DNA from: Saprospiraceae bacterium
Lineage (GTDB): Bacteria; Bacteroidota; Bacteroidia; Chitinophagales; Saprospiraceae
Length of the DNA stretch: 35,693 nucleotides
NCBI GenBank assembly: GCA_019694295.1
Contig: JAIBCG010000029.1
Coordinates: forward strand, 1-35,693
Direction of reading: 5' to 3'
In this document: one piece after another, positions 24,314 to 31,949 of the stretch
Layout of the letters: each line of letters opens with the position of its first letter
Numbering within the stretch: the first letter of the stretch is position 1
Made by a program: the position numbers and the translations under genes
Notes under the pieces: model-generated
Databases searched by the model: none
The model's input: the letters and a program-made list of their open reading frames with translations, nothing else
Told to the model about the DNA's origin: nothing

Positions 24314-25702
24314 ATGAGATATGTAAAATTAAAATTCTTATTATTGAGTTTTGAAACAGTTATTTTGAAACTAAGAGCCACATATTCTCAGATTTTTAAG
24401 CTTTCGGTACCGATTATGATTGGTAGTGCTGCACAGAATGTTGTAGCCTTAAGTGACAGTGTTTTTTTGTATCACCTAAGCGAGCTTGATTTTGCGGCTA
24501 TTGGTTTTGTGGGCGTATTTTATCTGGTGATAGCCGGCATCGGGTTTGGGTTTACACGTGGCGGTCAGCTTATGATAGCCAGAAGAATGGGCGAGGGAAG
24601 GATGCGCGAAATAGGTCGCACCTTCTACTCTATGTTTTACTTTGAGCTTTTGATGGCTACAGTTATGTTTCTTTTCCTGACTTTCGGAGCAGAAGCCTTT
24701 TTCAGGTTGTTCATACATTCGGAATTGATATTGCAGAAAAGCCTGGAATACTTGCATTACAGGTCATTTGGCTTGTTTTTCAGTTATACTGGTGTAGCAA
24801 TCATTGCGCTATATGCCGGTGTGGCTCGTACAACATTCATTGTTATAGACACGATCATACTTACCGTGCTTAATCTGGTACTCAATTATGCCCTAGTATT
24901 TGGTGAACTGGGTTTTCCCGAAATGGGTATCGGTGGTTCTGCACTGGCTAGTACACTTGCTGAAATTATTGCATTTATCGCATTTATTATTTATATACTT
25001 TTTGATAAAAAGGCTCGGACATACCGGCTTTTCAAGATACCAAACATCGATATCCAACTTGTAAAGCAGCAGTTAAGTATTTCATTACCTGTAGTAGGGC
25101 AAACTGTGCTTGCTCTAGGTTCGTGGTTTGTGTTCATATCTCTCATAGAATCAATAGGAGAGAGACCGCTCGCTATTTCCAACCTTATACGGATTGCCTA
25201 CCTAATACTAATGATACCGTGCTGGGGTTTTTCAAGTGGCATACACACGCTGGTGAGTAATGTCATTGGGCAAAAAAAGATTGAAGAAGTAATTCCGCTG
25301 GCCTTTCGTACTTCTGTTCTTTCATTTGTAGTGACCATGTGTATAGCTATACCTATTACCGTGTGGCCTGAGGTTTTTCTTTACCCACTCCTGGGTTCTA
25401 CTAACATGAGTCTCATTGAAGAGTCAAGGCCACTATTCATGATATTGCTCGGCATCATCAGCATATATTCAGTTAGCACTATTTTCTTTAATACCATTGG
25501 AGGTACCGGTGCTACAGATTTTACTTTAAAAATACAGACAGTGATGACGATTCTGTACCTGATGGTTGTATTCCTTTTAGTGAAATATGGTAATGGTGGG
25601 GTCGAATGGGCGTGGGCAGTTGAAATATTCTATTGGGTAGTAATTCTGGTAGTAAGTATATGGTACTTGCGCACACCACGTTGGCACCACTACAAGGTAT
25701 AA
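24314..25702 (+). CDS. MATE-family multidrug/metabolite exporter
   Basis: A 462-residue polytopic membrane protein with about 12 hydrophobic segments in two similar halves. SVPIMIGSAAQNVVALSDSV (from about residue 26) and, in the second half, SISLPVVGQTVLALGSWFVF are the paired conserved helices of MATE (DinF/NorM) Na+- or H+-coupled exporters. Substrate unknown. The frame is open further upstream to 24212, but that would overlap the oligopeptidase B start and adds residues foreign to the family, so the ATG at 24314 is chosen. The gene is alone on the plus strand and convergent with the cytochrome operon. Confidence 0.9.
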   Translation: MRYVKLKFLLLSFETVILKLRATYSQIFKLSVPIMIGSAAQNVVALSDSVFLYHLSELDFAAIGFVGVFYLVIAGIGFGFTRGGQLMIARRMGEGRMREIGRTFYSMFYFELLMATVMFLFLTFGAEAFFRLFIHSELILQKSLEYLHYRSFGLFFSYTGVAIIALYAGVARTTFIVIDTIILTVLNLVLNYALVFGELGFPEMGIGGSALASTLAEIIAFIAFIIYILFDKKARTYRLFKIPNIDIQLVKQQLSISLPVVGQTVLALGSWFVFISLIESIGERPLAISNLIRIAYLILMIPCWGFSSGIHTLVSNVIGQKKIEEVIPLAFRTSVLSFVVTMCIAIPITVWPEVFLYPLLGSTNMSLIEESRPLFMILLGIISIYSVSTIFFNTIGGTGATDFTLKIQTVMTILYLMVVFLLVKYGNGGVEWAWAVEIFYWVVILVVSIWYLRTPRWHHYKV

Positions 25703-25722
25703 TTTTTTAACAAAATAAGTAT

Positions 25723-26121
25723 TTATCGGCAAGTTTCAAATTGCTTCAAAACATCGTCGTATAGTATGACCCCATAGTTGTTGTCCCAAGCATGGTTGAT
25801 GTAGTTGATAATATTGGCTATATCACCTTGGGTTAGGTTCGCATTGCCGGGCATGGGTTGTGTATATTTACTGCCGTTGATGGTCAGGCCGCCTTGGCTT
25901 CCTTTACGAATGAGGCATACGAGCGCATTCTGATTATTTTTCAAAAAATCGGATCCTTTCAGTGGCGGTATGATGCCTCTTAGTCCGGTGCCGTCTTCCA
26001 TGTGGCAATTCTGGCAATAATCTTCGTACAACAACCTTCCTTGAAAATATGTTTCCTGCTTACAAGATACTATTATAGTAAAAATGATGGATGCTAATAT
26101 AATGAGGCTATTCTTTTTCAT
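25723..26121 (-). CDS. Lipoprotein c-type cytochrome (class I, monoheme)
   Basis: A 132-residue lipoprotein cytochrome c. The lipobox IIVSC gives lipidated Cys20, followed by the heme-binding motif CQNCH (Cys36, Cys39, His40) and a Met90 in TQPMPGNANLTQGDIANII as the likely sixth ligand, the usual class I arrangement. It would carry electrons in the periplasm while anchored in a membrane. An ATG four codons upstream (26133) is also in frame; the start at 26121 gives a normal lipoprotein signal. It overlaps the end of the SCO1-like gene by 14 bases and is the last gene of a four-gene unit. Confidence 0.92.
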   Translation of the reverse strand: MKKNSLIILASIIFTIIVSCKQETYFQGRLLYEDYCQNCHMEDGTGLRGIIPPLKGSDFLKNNQNALVCLIRKGSQGGLTINGSKYTQPMPGNANLTQGDIANIINYINHAWDNNYGVILYDDVLKQFETCR

Positions 26122-26710
26122 TGAGCAACACATCTATTTCCTTCATAAAACGTGTGACGTCTTTCTCATCCGTGCCATCGCAAAATGCCCTGATACGCCT
26201 GTGCTTATCTGCTAGTATGAGCTGGCCACTATGTACGAATCCGCCCGGGCTTTCAGCATCCTCCTTGGCAAAGCTAAAGTAGTCGGCTGCAATACTGTAA
26301 ATGGAATCACTATTGCCTGTTACGAAATGCCAGCTTTTGCTGCTTACATCGAGGTTCCGGGCATATTCCTGCAGTCGGCCTACTGTATCATTACGCGTGT
26401 CAATGCTGTGTGACAACAAAAGTACGCGGCTGTCATCTTTATACTTTTCATACAACCTAAGCATTTGTTTGGTTACTTTAGGGCAGATGGTAGGGCAGTG
26501 GGTGAAAAAGAAATCTACCACATATACTTTGCCTCCGAATGTCTTTTCAGTCACTTGTTGTGAGTCCTGGTCTATAAAACTGAATGGTCTGACAGTATGA
26601 TAGACAGTATCTCCATTGACGAAGTCACGTTCGCCCAATATAGGTAATTTGGCAGGTGTATATTCACAGGCAAATATGCCAAGTGCGAATATTAATAACA
26701 AAAAGCGCAT
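26108..26710 (-). CDS. SCO1/SenC-family copper chaperone, lipoprotein
   Basis: A 200-residue SCO1/SenC protein with a thioredoxin-like fold. The copper-binding set is Cys72 and Cys76 (HCPTICP) with His160 (GGFVHSGQ). It has a lipoprotein-type signal ending IFAC (Cys15). SCO proteins deliver copper to the CuA site of cytochrome oxidase or act as thiol reductants for it, in the periplasm. Its start shares one base with the stop of the preceding lipoprotein gene (TAATG), and it overlaps the cytochrome c gene, so expression is tightly coupled. No oxidase subunit gene is in the window. Confidence 0.93.
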   Translation of the reverse strand: MRFLLLIFALGIFACEYTPAKLPILGERDFVNGDTVYHTVRPFSFIDQDSQQVTEKTFGGKVYVVDFFFTHCPTICPKVTKQMLRLYEKYKDDSRVLLLSHSIDTRNDTVGRLQEYARNLDVSSKSWHFVTGNSDSIYSIAADYFSFAKEDAESPGGFVHSGQLILADKHRRIRAFCDGTDEKDVTRFMKEIDVLLNEKE

Positions 26711-27123
26711 TATTTTTTGGTTTTTAAGATTGCCTCTGCTTCATGTAAAGCACTCAGAGATTCTTCTTTCATTTTAACAAGCTTGTTTTTTTCAGCTGTA
26801 AGATATGCAATTTTATCCTGTGAGTTCATGTTCTCCGGAATCTTGAAGTCACGCATCCAGTCCATCATGTCATTGTATGCTTTTTCAGCATGCATAGAAG
26901 CCTGGATGATGTCGTCCTGAGTTAATCCGCCTGCTATCGAATCGGGTTTTTCGAGTATGGCTTTTAATGAACTTTGCAAACCCTGCAATTTGGTTGAAAC
27001 CGGCATAATCTCGTCGTGAAGTTTCATCACATCATCGAAAAGCTGTTTTTCCTGGTCGCCGGTTACATTTTTACATGAAGCAACAAAGAGAATGAGTGCC
27101 AATAGGTAAAATAAATGTTTCAT
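26710..27123 (-). CDS. Small helical lipoprotein of unknown function
   Basis: A 137-residue lipoprotein (signal ending FVASC, Cys17). The rest is almost entirely helical with heptad-like hydrophobics (EKQLFDDVMKLHDEIMP; DKIAYLTAEKNKLVKMKEES), so a coiled coil or helical bundle is likely. I cannot name a function. It is the second gene of the unit ChaN-like, this protein, SCO1-like, cytochrome c, with 15 bp before it and a one-base overlap after it, which suggests a role in heme or copper handling at the envelope. Confidence 0.8.
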   Translation of the reverse strand: MKHLFYLLALILFVASCKNVTGDQEKQLFDDVMKLHDEIMPVSTKLQGLQSSLKAILEKPDSIAGGLTQDDIIQASMHAEKAYNDMMDWMRDFKIPENMNSQDKIAYLTAEKNKLVKMKEESLSALHEAEAILKTKK

Positions 27124-27138
27124 TATATTTTATTGTTT

Positions 27139-28011
27139 TTAATGAGTGTTGGTAAAATCAGAAGGTACTACAATGATAAAATCTGCTTGGTTAAGATATT
27201 CCTCTTCGAGTTCACTGATGTTGTCCTGCGAAACGGTGGTAATGGTAAATTGTTGTATTCCGGGATTTAACCTTGCAAGATACCAAAGTATTCCTTCTTT
27301 GTTGTTAGAATGGTAAGCTCCGTTGAGATGCAGGAATATGCCTTTGGGAATCAGGTTTTTTGAAATAAAATATGCCATGGTAGCATCTTTTATTGCTTGG
27401 GCTTTGGGTAGATTTTCATTGGCATGACCCGGTGTGCTATTATCCACCATAGCATTGTAACCCGGCAGATTGATATCGAAAGCTATTGGAAGCGGTGCAA
27501 TTTCTTTTTTTGCCTCATCGCTTAACATATTTAAGCCTTCAAGGCCATTTCGGTAAACCAGATTGGCATAGCGTCTTGGTATGTTGGTTGCTAATACACG
27601 CAATTTATTGGTCTTGGCCCATTCTACAATGGGTTTGTAGTCTGTTTTGTAATTTGGCCAAAGCCTGACCTCTGCTTCAAAGTTCTTTTGCGAAATAATG
27701 TCAGCGAAATATTCATCGATACTCCTCTGATTGTCAGACTCAAACATTTCAAAACCTAAAGCAATCCTGTGTTCTGATTTATTATACAATTCTTTTGCCA
27801 GCACCAACTGCAGCCAATGCGCAACAGCGTTGTTGTGCAGCTCACCGAAGAAAACTACGTCCGATTTCGAAGCCTTTTTTACAAGTTCGTCCCAATCTGT
27901 TTCTTTTCCGTTACCGGAATAAATCTTATATGCTGCGGGTGACTGGCTATACATGGATGACATACATAAACTGAACAACGAGAACAAAAGGAGCCTCAAA
28001 ATATTTGACAT
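27139..28011 (-). CDS. ChaN-family heme-binding protein
   Basis: A 290-residue exported protein with the ChaN-like (heme-binding uptake) domain: DVVFFGELHNNAVAHWLQL (about residues 51-69), then IALGFEMFESDNQRSIDEY and FLHLNGAYHSN (about 229-239). ChaN of Campylobacter binds heme as an iron-regulated lipoprotein; here the leader looks like an ordinary signal peptide cut near YSQ24, since the early Cys16 lacks a good lipobox. Likely location is periplasm or outer membrane. It is the first gene of a four-gene unit with a lipoprotein, SCO1 and cytochrome c, and has a -7 element just upstream. Confidence 0.88.
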   Translation of the reverse strand: MSNILRLLLFSLFSLCMSSMYSQSPAAYKIYSGNGKETDWDELVKKASKSDVVFFGELHNNAVAHWLQLVLAKELYNKSEHRIALGFEMFESDNQRSIDEYFADIISQKNFEAEVRLWPNYKTDYKPIVEWAKTNKLRVLATNIPRRYANLVYRNGLEGLNMLSDEAKKEIAPLPIAFDINLPGYNAMVDNSTPGHANENLPKAQAIKDATMAYFISKNLIPKGIFLHLNGAYHSNNKEGILWYLARLNPGIQQFTITTVSQDNISELEEEYLNQADFIIVVPSDFTNTH

Positions 28012-28033
28012 GTAGGTAATATGTGTTTAGCTA

Positions 28034-28061
28034 CAAAAGTAAAAATTAATAAACAATTCAA
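28034..28061 (-). promoter_or_regulatory. Candidate promoter of the ChaN-SCO1-cytochrome c unit
   Basis: TACTTTTG at 28041-28034 on the minus strand is an exact TAnnTTTG. A TTG at 28061-28059 serves as a partial -33 element with a 17-bp spacer. Transcription would start about 16 bases before the ATG at 28011. Confidence 0.5.
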
Positions 28062-28093
28062 CTGTCTCATTTGTTTGAATAATAAAAATAATT

Positions 28094-29437
28094 TTGAATA
28101 GGGCGATTGTGTGGTTCAGACAGGACCTGAGGTTGCATGATAATGAAGCAATCACCGAAGCATTAAAATTTGCTGATGAGGTCTTGTATGTATATATATT
28201 CGAAGATACTTTTTTAAAGTCTAAGAGTAGATTTGGATTTCAACGTACTGAGAAACACCGATTAAAGTTCATCATTGAGTCTGTTGCCGACTTGCGTGAA
28301 AACCTCCGTGCTTCTAATGCCGACCTCATTGTCAGATGTGGAAATGCTGAAGACGAATTATTTAAAATAGCCGCCAGGTATAAGTCGGCCAAAATATTCT
28401 GCAACAGAGAAAGTACGCATGATGAAATACTCATACAGGACAAGCTCGAAAAACGCTTATGGACAATAGGGCAAGAAATCCATTATGTACGAGGGAAAAT
28501 GCTGTACTACACACAGGATTTGCCTTTTCCCATTTCGCATACACCAGATAGTTTTAAAGCATACCGAAAAGAAGTTGAAAAGATTGTTCCGGTGCGTAAA
28601 CCTCTTGAAACACCTCTTGATTTCAAATATCAGTCCGACCACATTGACGCTGGAAGAATGCCGGAATTAAGCGATTACGGACATGATGCGGCATTGAAGT
28701 TGCCATATTCGGCTTATCCCTTTAAAGGTGGCGAAACCGAAGGTCGGAAAAGGATGGAGTATTTTCTCAGGCAATCAAATCTGATGGCTACCTACAGCGA
28801 ATCAAGGCTTGGACTTTCCGGCTCAGACTACAGTACCAAATTATCTGCCTATCTTGCTCAAGGTTGTATTTCGCCAAAGTACTTTTACCACCAAATAACT
28901 GACTACGAAACAATCCATGGTGAAAGCAAATCAACCTACGAATTGAAACTGGACCTATTGTGGCGTGATTACCTTAGGCTAATTGCTAAAAAGTACAAGA
29001 CAATGATATTTTACAAAAATTGTCTGAAGTCTGCGGAAAAATCAATTACAAACTATGATACGACTGCAATCATCAATTGGACAAACGGGAATACCGGTGA
29101 GTCATACATCGATGCCATCATGAAAGAACTCAATGCCACAGGTTTTATATCATACAAATGTCGCCAGCTGGCTGCTGCTTTTTTTATCTATGAGCTTAAA
29201 CAAAACTGGCAGACCGGAGCTGAATATTTTGAAAGTCGCCTTATTGATTATGATGTGTGTAGCAATTGGGTTAACTGGAATTACATTGCAGGCTTAGGCA
29301 TTCAAAGAATTGAAAGCAAAGGCTTGAATGTAGGACAACTGGCACAAAAATATGACCCGGATAGCCGATACCTCGATTGCTGGAACCATCCCGGTTCATT
29401 GAAGAAGTTCCACCCGGGGATGCTTGAAGGAAAATAA
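28094..29437 (+). CDS. Cryptochrome/photolyase family protein, CRY-DASH type
   Basis: A 447-residue flavoprotein. The N-terminal photolyase domain begins at once with IVWFRQDLRLHDNEA. The DASH-type segment DLPFPISHTPDSFKAYRKE lies near residue 143, and the FAD-binding domain includes GLSGSDYSTKLSAYLAQG (about 239-256), LDLLWRDYLRLIAKKY and FESRLIDYDVCSNWVNWNY. CRY-DASH proteins use blue light and FAD, repairing cyclobutane dimers in single-stranded DNA or signalling. No ATG exists in frame before the conserved N-terminus and a stop lies six codons upstream, so the start must be the TTG at 28094 (or an adjacent ATT). It is divergent from the ChaN operon. Confidence 0.92.
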   Translation: MNRAIVWFRQDLRLHDNEAITEALKFADEVLYVYIFEDTFLKSKSRFGFQRTEKHRLKFIIESVADLRENLRASNADLIVRCGNAEDELFKIAARYKSAKIFCNRESTHDEILIQDKLEKRLWTIGQEIHYVRGKMLYYTQDLPFPISHTPDSFKAYRKEVEKIVPVRKPLETPLDFKYQSDHIDAGRMPELSDYGHDAALKLPYSAYPFKGGETEGRKRMEYFLRQSNLMATYSESRLGLSGSDYSTKLSAYLAQGCISPKYFYHQITDYETIHGESKSTYELKLDLLWRDYLRLIAKKYKTMIFYKNCLKSAEKSITNYDTTAIINWTNGNTGESYIDAIMKELNATGFISYKCRQLAAAFFIYELKQNWQTGAEYFESRLIDYDVCSNWVNWNYIAGLGIQRIESKGLNVGQLAQKYDPDSRYLDCWNHPGSLKKFHPGMLEGK

Positions 29438-29489
29438 CGCTACATTTTATTTTGCCCAAGAGGCTTATTTACAGATAAAACATAAAGTG

Positions 29490-29497
29490 TATATTTG
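29490..29497 (+). promoter_or_regulatory. Candidate -7 element of the PorP/SprF gene
   Basis: TATATTTG matches TAnnTTTG exactly and is followed by GC, a frequent extension. The only -33 candidate at a suitable distance is TTTA at 29468-29471 (18-bp spacer). The leader would be about 45 bases. Confidence 0.45.
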
Positions 29498-29547
29498 CGT
29501 TAAAAGCTATCGAAGATAAGTAGTCATCATTTACTTAATTAAGCCAC

Positions 29548-30579
29548 ATGCGGATTTTTTTGCTCAGCACACTCATTTTGTTGTTTGGTGTAACCATCAA
29601 GGCACAGGACCGGCATTTTTCACAGTTTTACTCAGCACCTATTTATCTCAATCCTGCACTTACGGGTAACTATGACGGTGGCTTCAGAATAGGGCTCAAT
29701 TACCGAGACCAGTGGCGTGGCACTCTTGATAATCCTTTTGTCACCTACAGTGGTTTTGTGGATTTGAAAATGAAGGCAAGACTAAGTGCAGCACAAAAAG
29801 ATTATGCTGCTGTGGGTGCTATCTTTTTTGCTGATCAGGTGAGTGCTGTTGACTTTAATACCAACAATATGTCATTCACAGGAGCCTTGCATAAGTCGCT
29901 GGATATCAATAATAAACAATATCTATCTATAGGCTTTCAGTTCGGCATTTCTTCAAGAAATGTCAATTACGAAAAGTTGAACTTTGCTGACCAGTTTAAT
30001 GGTGTTGACGGATTTACAGAAAATACCAATGAGCTGCTTCCAGCCAATAATTTTTCATTTGGAGATTTGTCAACCGGGCTGCATTATTCTATCCGTATTA
30101 AAAAACACGCTTCACTTTATGCAGGGCTTGCCTTGCACCACATTCTGCAACCTGCCATTTCATTTTATGAAAAGCCCACCGAAGAAATCTATCTCCAGAG
30201 AAAATTTACATTATATGGTGGCTCAGAACTTCCCATTTCAACTTCTACAAGTCTCAATCCAAGAATTTTTGTAATGAAACAAGGCGAACATCTTGAAATG
30301 ACCGGAGGGGCGAATTTTAGAACACTCGTCAACGACTACAGTGGCGTTGCTGTTCATTTTGGTGGCTGGTTACGTACCAATCGTTCCATTACCGGGCCTG
30401 TCAATCCGGATGCTGTAATACTTCTTGCAGGCTTTGAATACAACAGAATACTTTTTGGCGTATCTTATGATATTAACCTTGGCAGCCTGAGCAAATCGCG
30501 TGGCAGACAGGCATTTGAATTTTCACTTGGCTACCTTGGCGAAACTGAAGAAGACGGAATTGTGTGTCCTAAATTCTGA
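29548..30579 (+). CDS. PorP/SprF-family type IX secretion membrane protein
   Basis: A 343-residue outer-membrane protein of the PorP/SprF family. A signal peptide (1-19, IKAQ) is followed directly by the family hallmark RHFSQFYSAPIYLNPALTGN (about 22-41) and then DGGFRIGLNYRDQWR, with a beta-barrel pattern to the end (FEFSLGYLG). PorP/SprF proteins work with T9SS; paralogues lie beside individual large cargo genes and help surface display. Here no cargo with a type B sorting domain is adjacent, so this copy may serve distant substrates such as, possibly, cargo elsewhere in the genome. It ends 2 bp from the convergent OmpH-like gene. Confidence 0.92.
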   Translation: MRIFLLSTLILLFGVTIKAQDRHFSQFYSAPIYLNPALTGNYDGGFRIGLNYRDQWRGTLDNPFVTYSGFVDLKMKARLSAAQKDYAAVGAIFFADQVSAVDFNTNNMSFTGALHKSLDINNKQYLSIGFQFGISSRNVNYEKLNFADQFNGVDGFTENTNELLPANNFSFGDLSTGLHYSIRIKKHASLYAGLALHHILQPAISFYEKPTEEIYLQRKFTLYGGSELPISTSTSLNPRIFVMKQGEHLEMTGGANFRTLVNDYSGVAVHFGGWLRTNRSITGPVNPDAVILLAGFEYNRILFGVSYDINLGSLSKSRGRQAFEFSLGYLGETEEDGIVCPKF

Positions 30580-30581
30580 AA

Positions 30582-31196
30582 TTATTTCTTTATAGAAGCA
30601 TTCAGGCCATTGATGACATCTTTTGTAATGTCAAGTTCTTTTTTACCGAAAAGTAAGCTTCCGCCAATATGTTTTGAAAGAATGAATGTATATCCATTCT
30701 CTGCAGCATAAGTGTCAAGATATTTTTCTATCTTTTTCTGGAGATCCTTGTTGAGGGCTTCTTCTTCCTTCATAAGTGCAGCTGTTTGTTTGGTGCGGAA
30801 GTCTTCAAGATCCTGTTGTTTTTTCATAAGGCTCATTTCAGCTTCCTGCAATTCTTTAGGTGACATACTCTGACCGCGTTGTTGATAACCCTGGTATTCT
30901 TTTTGTATGGCAAGTGCGCGTGCCTCCATATCTTTTTCGAGCTTCGTTCCTTTGGCCGTCAGACTTGCTTTCACTTTCTGATAATAAGAAAATTTTTCGA
31001 GCACTGTATCGGCCATTACAAAGCCTATTTTGATTTCGTCTGTTTTCATCGGTTGAACAGCAGTAGGTGTGGCAGCAGTTGCTGAACTGTCCGTAACTGA
31101 TGAAGTGTTTGTGGAATTGTTGTTGTCAACAATCTTTCCTGGTTTTTTACAAGCGACAACAGACAGTACAAAAAGAATAAGAAGAGTCTTTTTCAT
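30582..31196 (-). CDS. OmpH/Skp-family periplasmic chaperone-like lipoprotein
   Basis: A 204-residue OmpH/Skp-like protein. The lipobox SVVAC gives Cys16, then a Ser/Thr-rich spacer (about 20-50) and the family opening KIGFVMADTVLEKFSYYQK (about 55-73). Next is a long coiled-coil segment rich in Lys, Glu and Gln (75-150), and finally ENGYTFILSKHIGGSLLFGKKELDIT. Skp proteins hold unfolded outer-membrane proteins in the periplasm; lipidation is common in Bacteroidota versions. The frame is open to an ATG at 31223, but a -7 element at 31228-31221 would put the transcription start downstream of it, so the ATG at 31196 is chosen. Confidence 0.88.
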   Translation of the reverse strand: MKKTLLILFVLSVVACKKPGKIVDNNNSTNTSSVTDSSATAATPTAVQPMKTDEIKIGFVMADTVLEKFSYYQKVKASLTAKGTKLEKDMEARALAIQKEYQGYQQRGQSMSPKELQEAEMSLMKKQQDLEDFRTKQTAALMKEEEALNKDLQKKIEKYLDTYAAENGYTFILSKHIGGSLLFGKKELDITKDVINGLNASIKK

Positions 31197-31220
31197 GAAT
31201 TTATTGATTAAATTGGACCG

Positions 31221-31228
31221 CAAATCTA
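31221..31228 (-). promoter_or_regulatory. Candidate -7 element of the OmpH-like gene
   Basis: TAGATTTG on the minus strand is an exact TAnnTTTG, 24 bp before the ATG at 31196. No good -33 element is seen. It overlaps the alternative upstream ATG (31223), which argues against that start. Confidence 0.5.
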
Positions 31229-31259
31229 TGGAAAAAATTAAAGTGCATTAGTAAAAAAA

Positions 31260-31676
31260 TTATTCAAAAACCTGTGTAGGGGTCATTTTTTCAACAAATT
31301 CGGTAAACCGGCCGGTATATTTGGTTGCCAACACATCGTGGTTGTCTATCCAATGATAATTGCCACCTCTCGGTTTGTTCATCAACAGTCCGTGATATTT
31401 GAATCCGTGTTTGTTTAACCAAAAAGTGGTCACTTCGCGGTGTGATTCGGTACGTGATGTAAAAAAAGTTATGATGTGCCCATCGTCATACCATTGATTA
31501 ATTTTTTCAAGTGCACCAGGATAAATAAACGCATCAGCCATACGTTCAGGTTCTTCATTTGGTATATCTTCGCAGATGGTACCATCAATGTCGATGAGGA
31601 AATTCTTAACATGTGGCGGAAGAACGGAGCTTATTTTTTTACCGTCTTTGCTGAGTTCCAAAAGGTTATTTTCCAT
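31260..31676 (-). CDS. Small HAD-superfamily phosphatase-like protein
   Basis: A 138-residue HAD-superfamily protein without a cap domain. Motif I is LIDIDGTICED with nucleophile Asp29 and acid Asp31, motif II is FFTSRT, and motif IV acids may be in HWIDNHDVLA. This is the layout of short HAD phosphatases such as polynucleotide-kinase-type 3' phosphatases and 5'-nucleotidase-like proteins; similar Bacteroidota proteins are often filed under loose names, and the substrate is unknown. Fifteen more codons are open upstream (to 31721), but they are not conserved in character, so the ATG at 31676 is used. It is cytoplasmic and encoded alone. Confidence 0.82.
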   Translation of the reverse strand: MENNLLELSKDGKKISSVLPPHVKNFLIDIDGTICEDIPNEEPERMADAFIYPGALEKINQWYDDGHIITFFTSRTESHREVTTFWLNKHGFKYHGLLMNKPRGGNYHWIDNHDVLATKYTGRFTEFVEKMTPTQVFE

Positions 31677-31799
31677 GATTTGTATGTTGTTCTTTTGGTA
31701 TGACACCATTGAAGGGTGCAAAGTTCCTCAAATAATTGAAAAATCAAATATCCGGAACAACTTATTTGAATGCTTCATGAGGAATTTGTTTAGGGCAAA

Positions 31800-31807
31800 T
31801 AATTTTG
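31800..31807 (+). promoter_or_regulatory. Weak candidate -7 element upstream of the C39-ABC gene
   Basis: TAATTTTG fits TAnnTTTG, but no TTTG lies at a 17-23 bp distance and the leader to 31950 would be about 135 bases. The rest of the 274-bp gap 31677-31949 is very AT-rich and holds no recognisable small gene. Confidence 0.25.
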
Positions 31808-31949
31808 ATTGCGTTGAAGATTGTTCATTCTGTAGTATTTTCTTGCTTTTTGTATAAATTAAATGTTTGTTGAAATGTTTGTAATGCATTGTTATTTAAA
31901 TATTTATATATGTTATAAAAACGGTATGATTGTTGTATGATATTAATTG

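Noticed and set aside
31576-31857. Plus-strand open frame with a CGG-like Gly-Gly, considered as a C39 substrate
   Set aside because: Most of it is antisense to the HAD gene, the GG is not preceded by a leader-like pattern, and the composition is that of a shadow frame.
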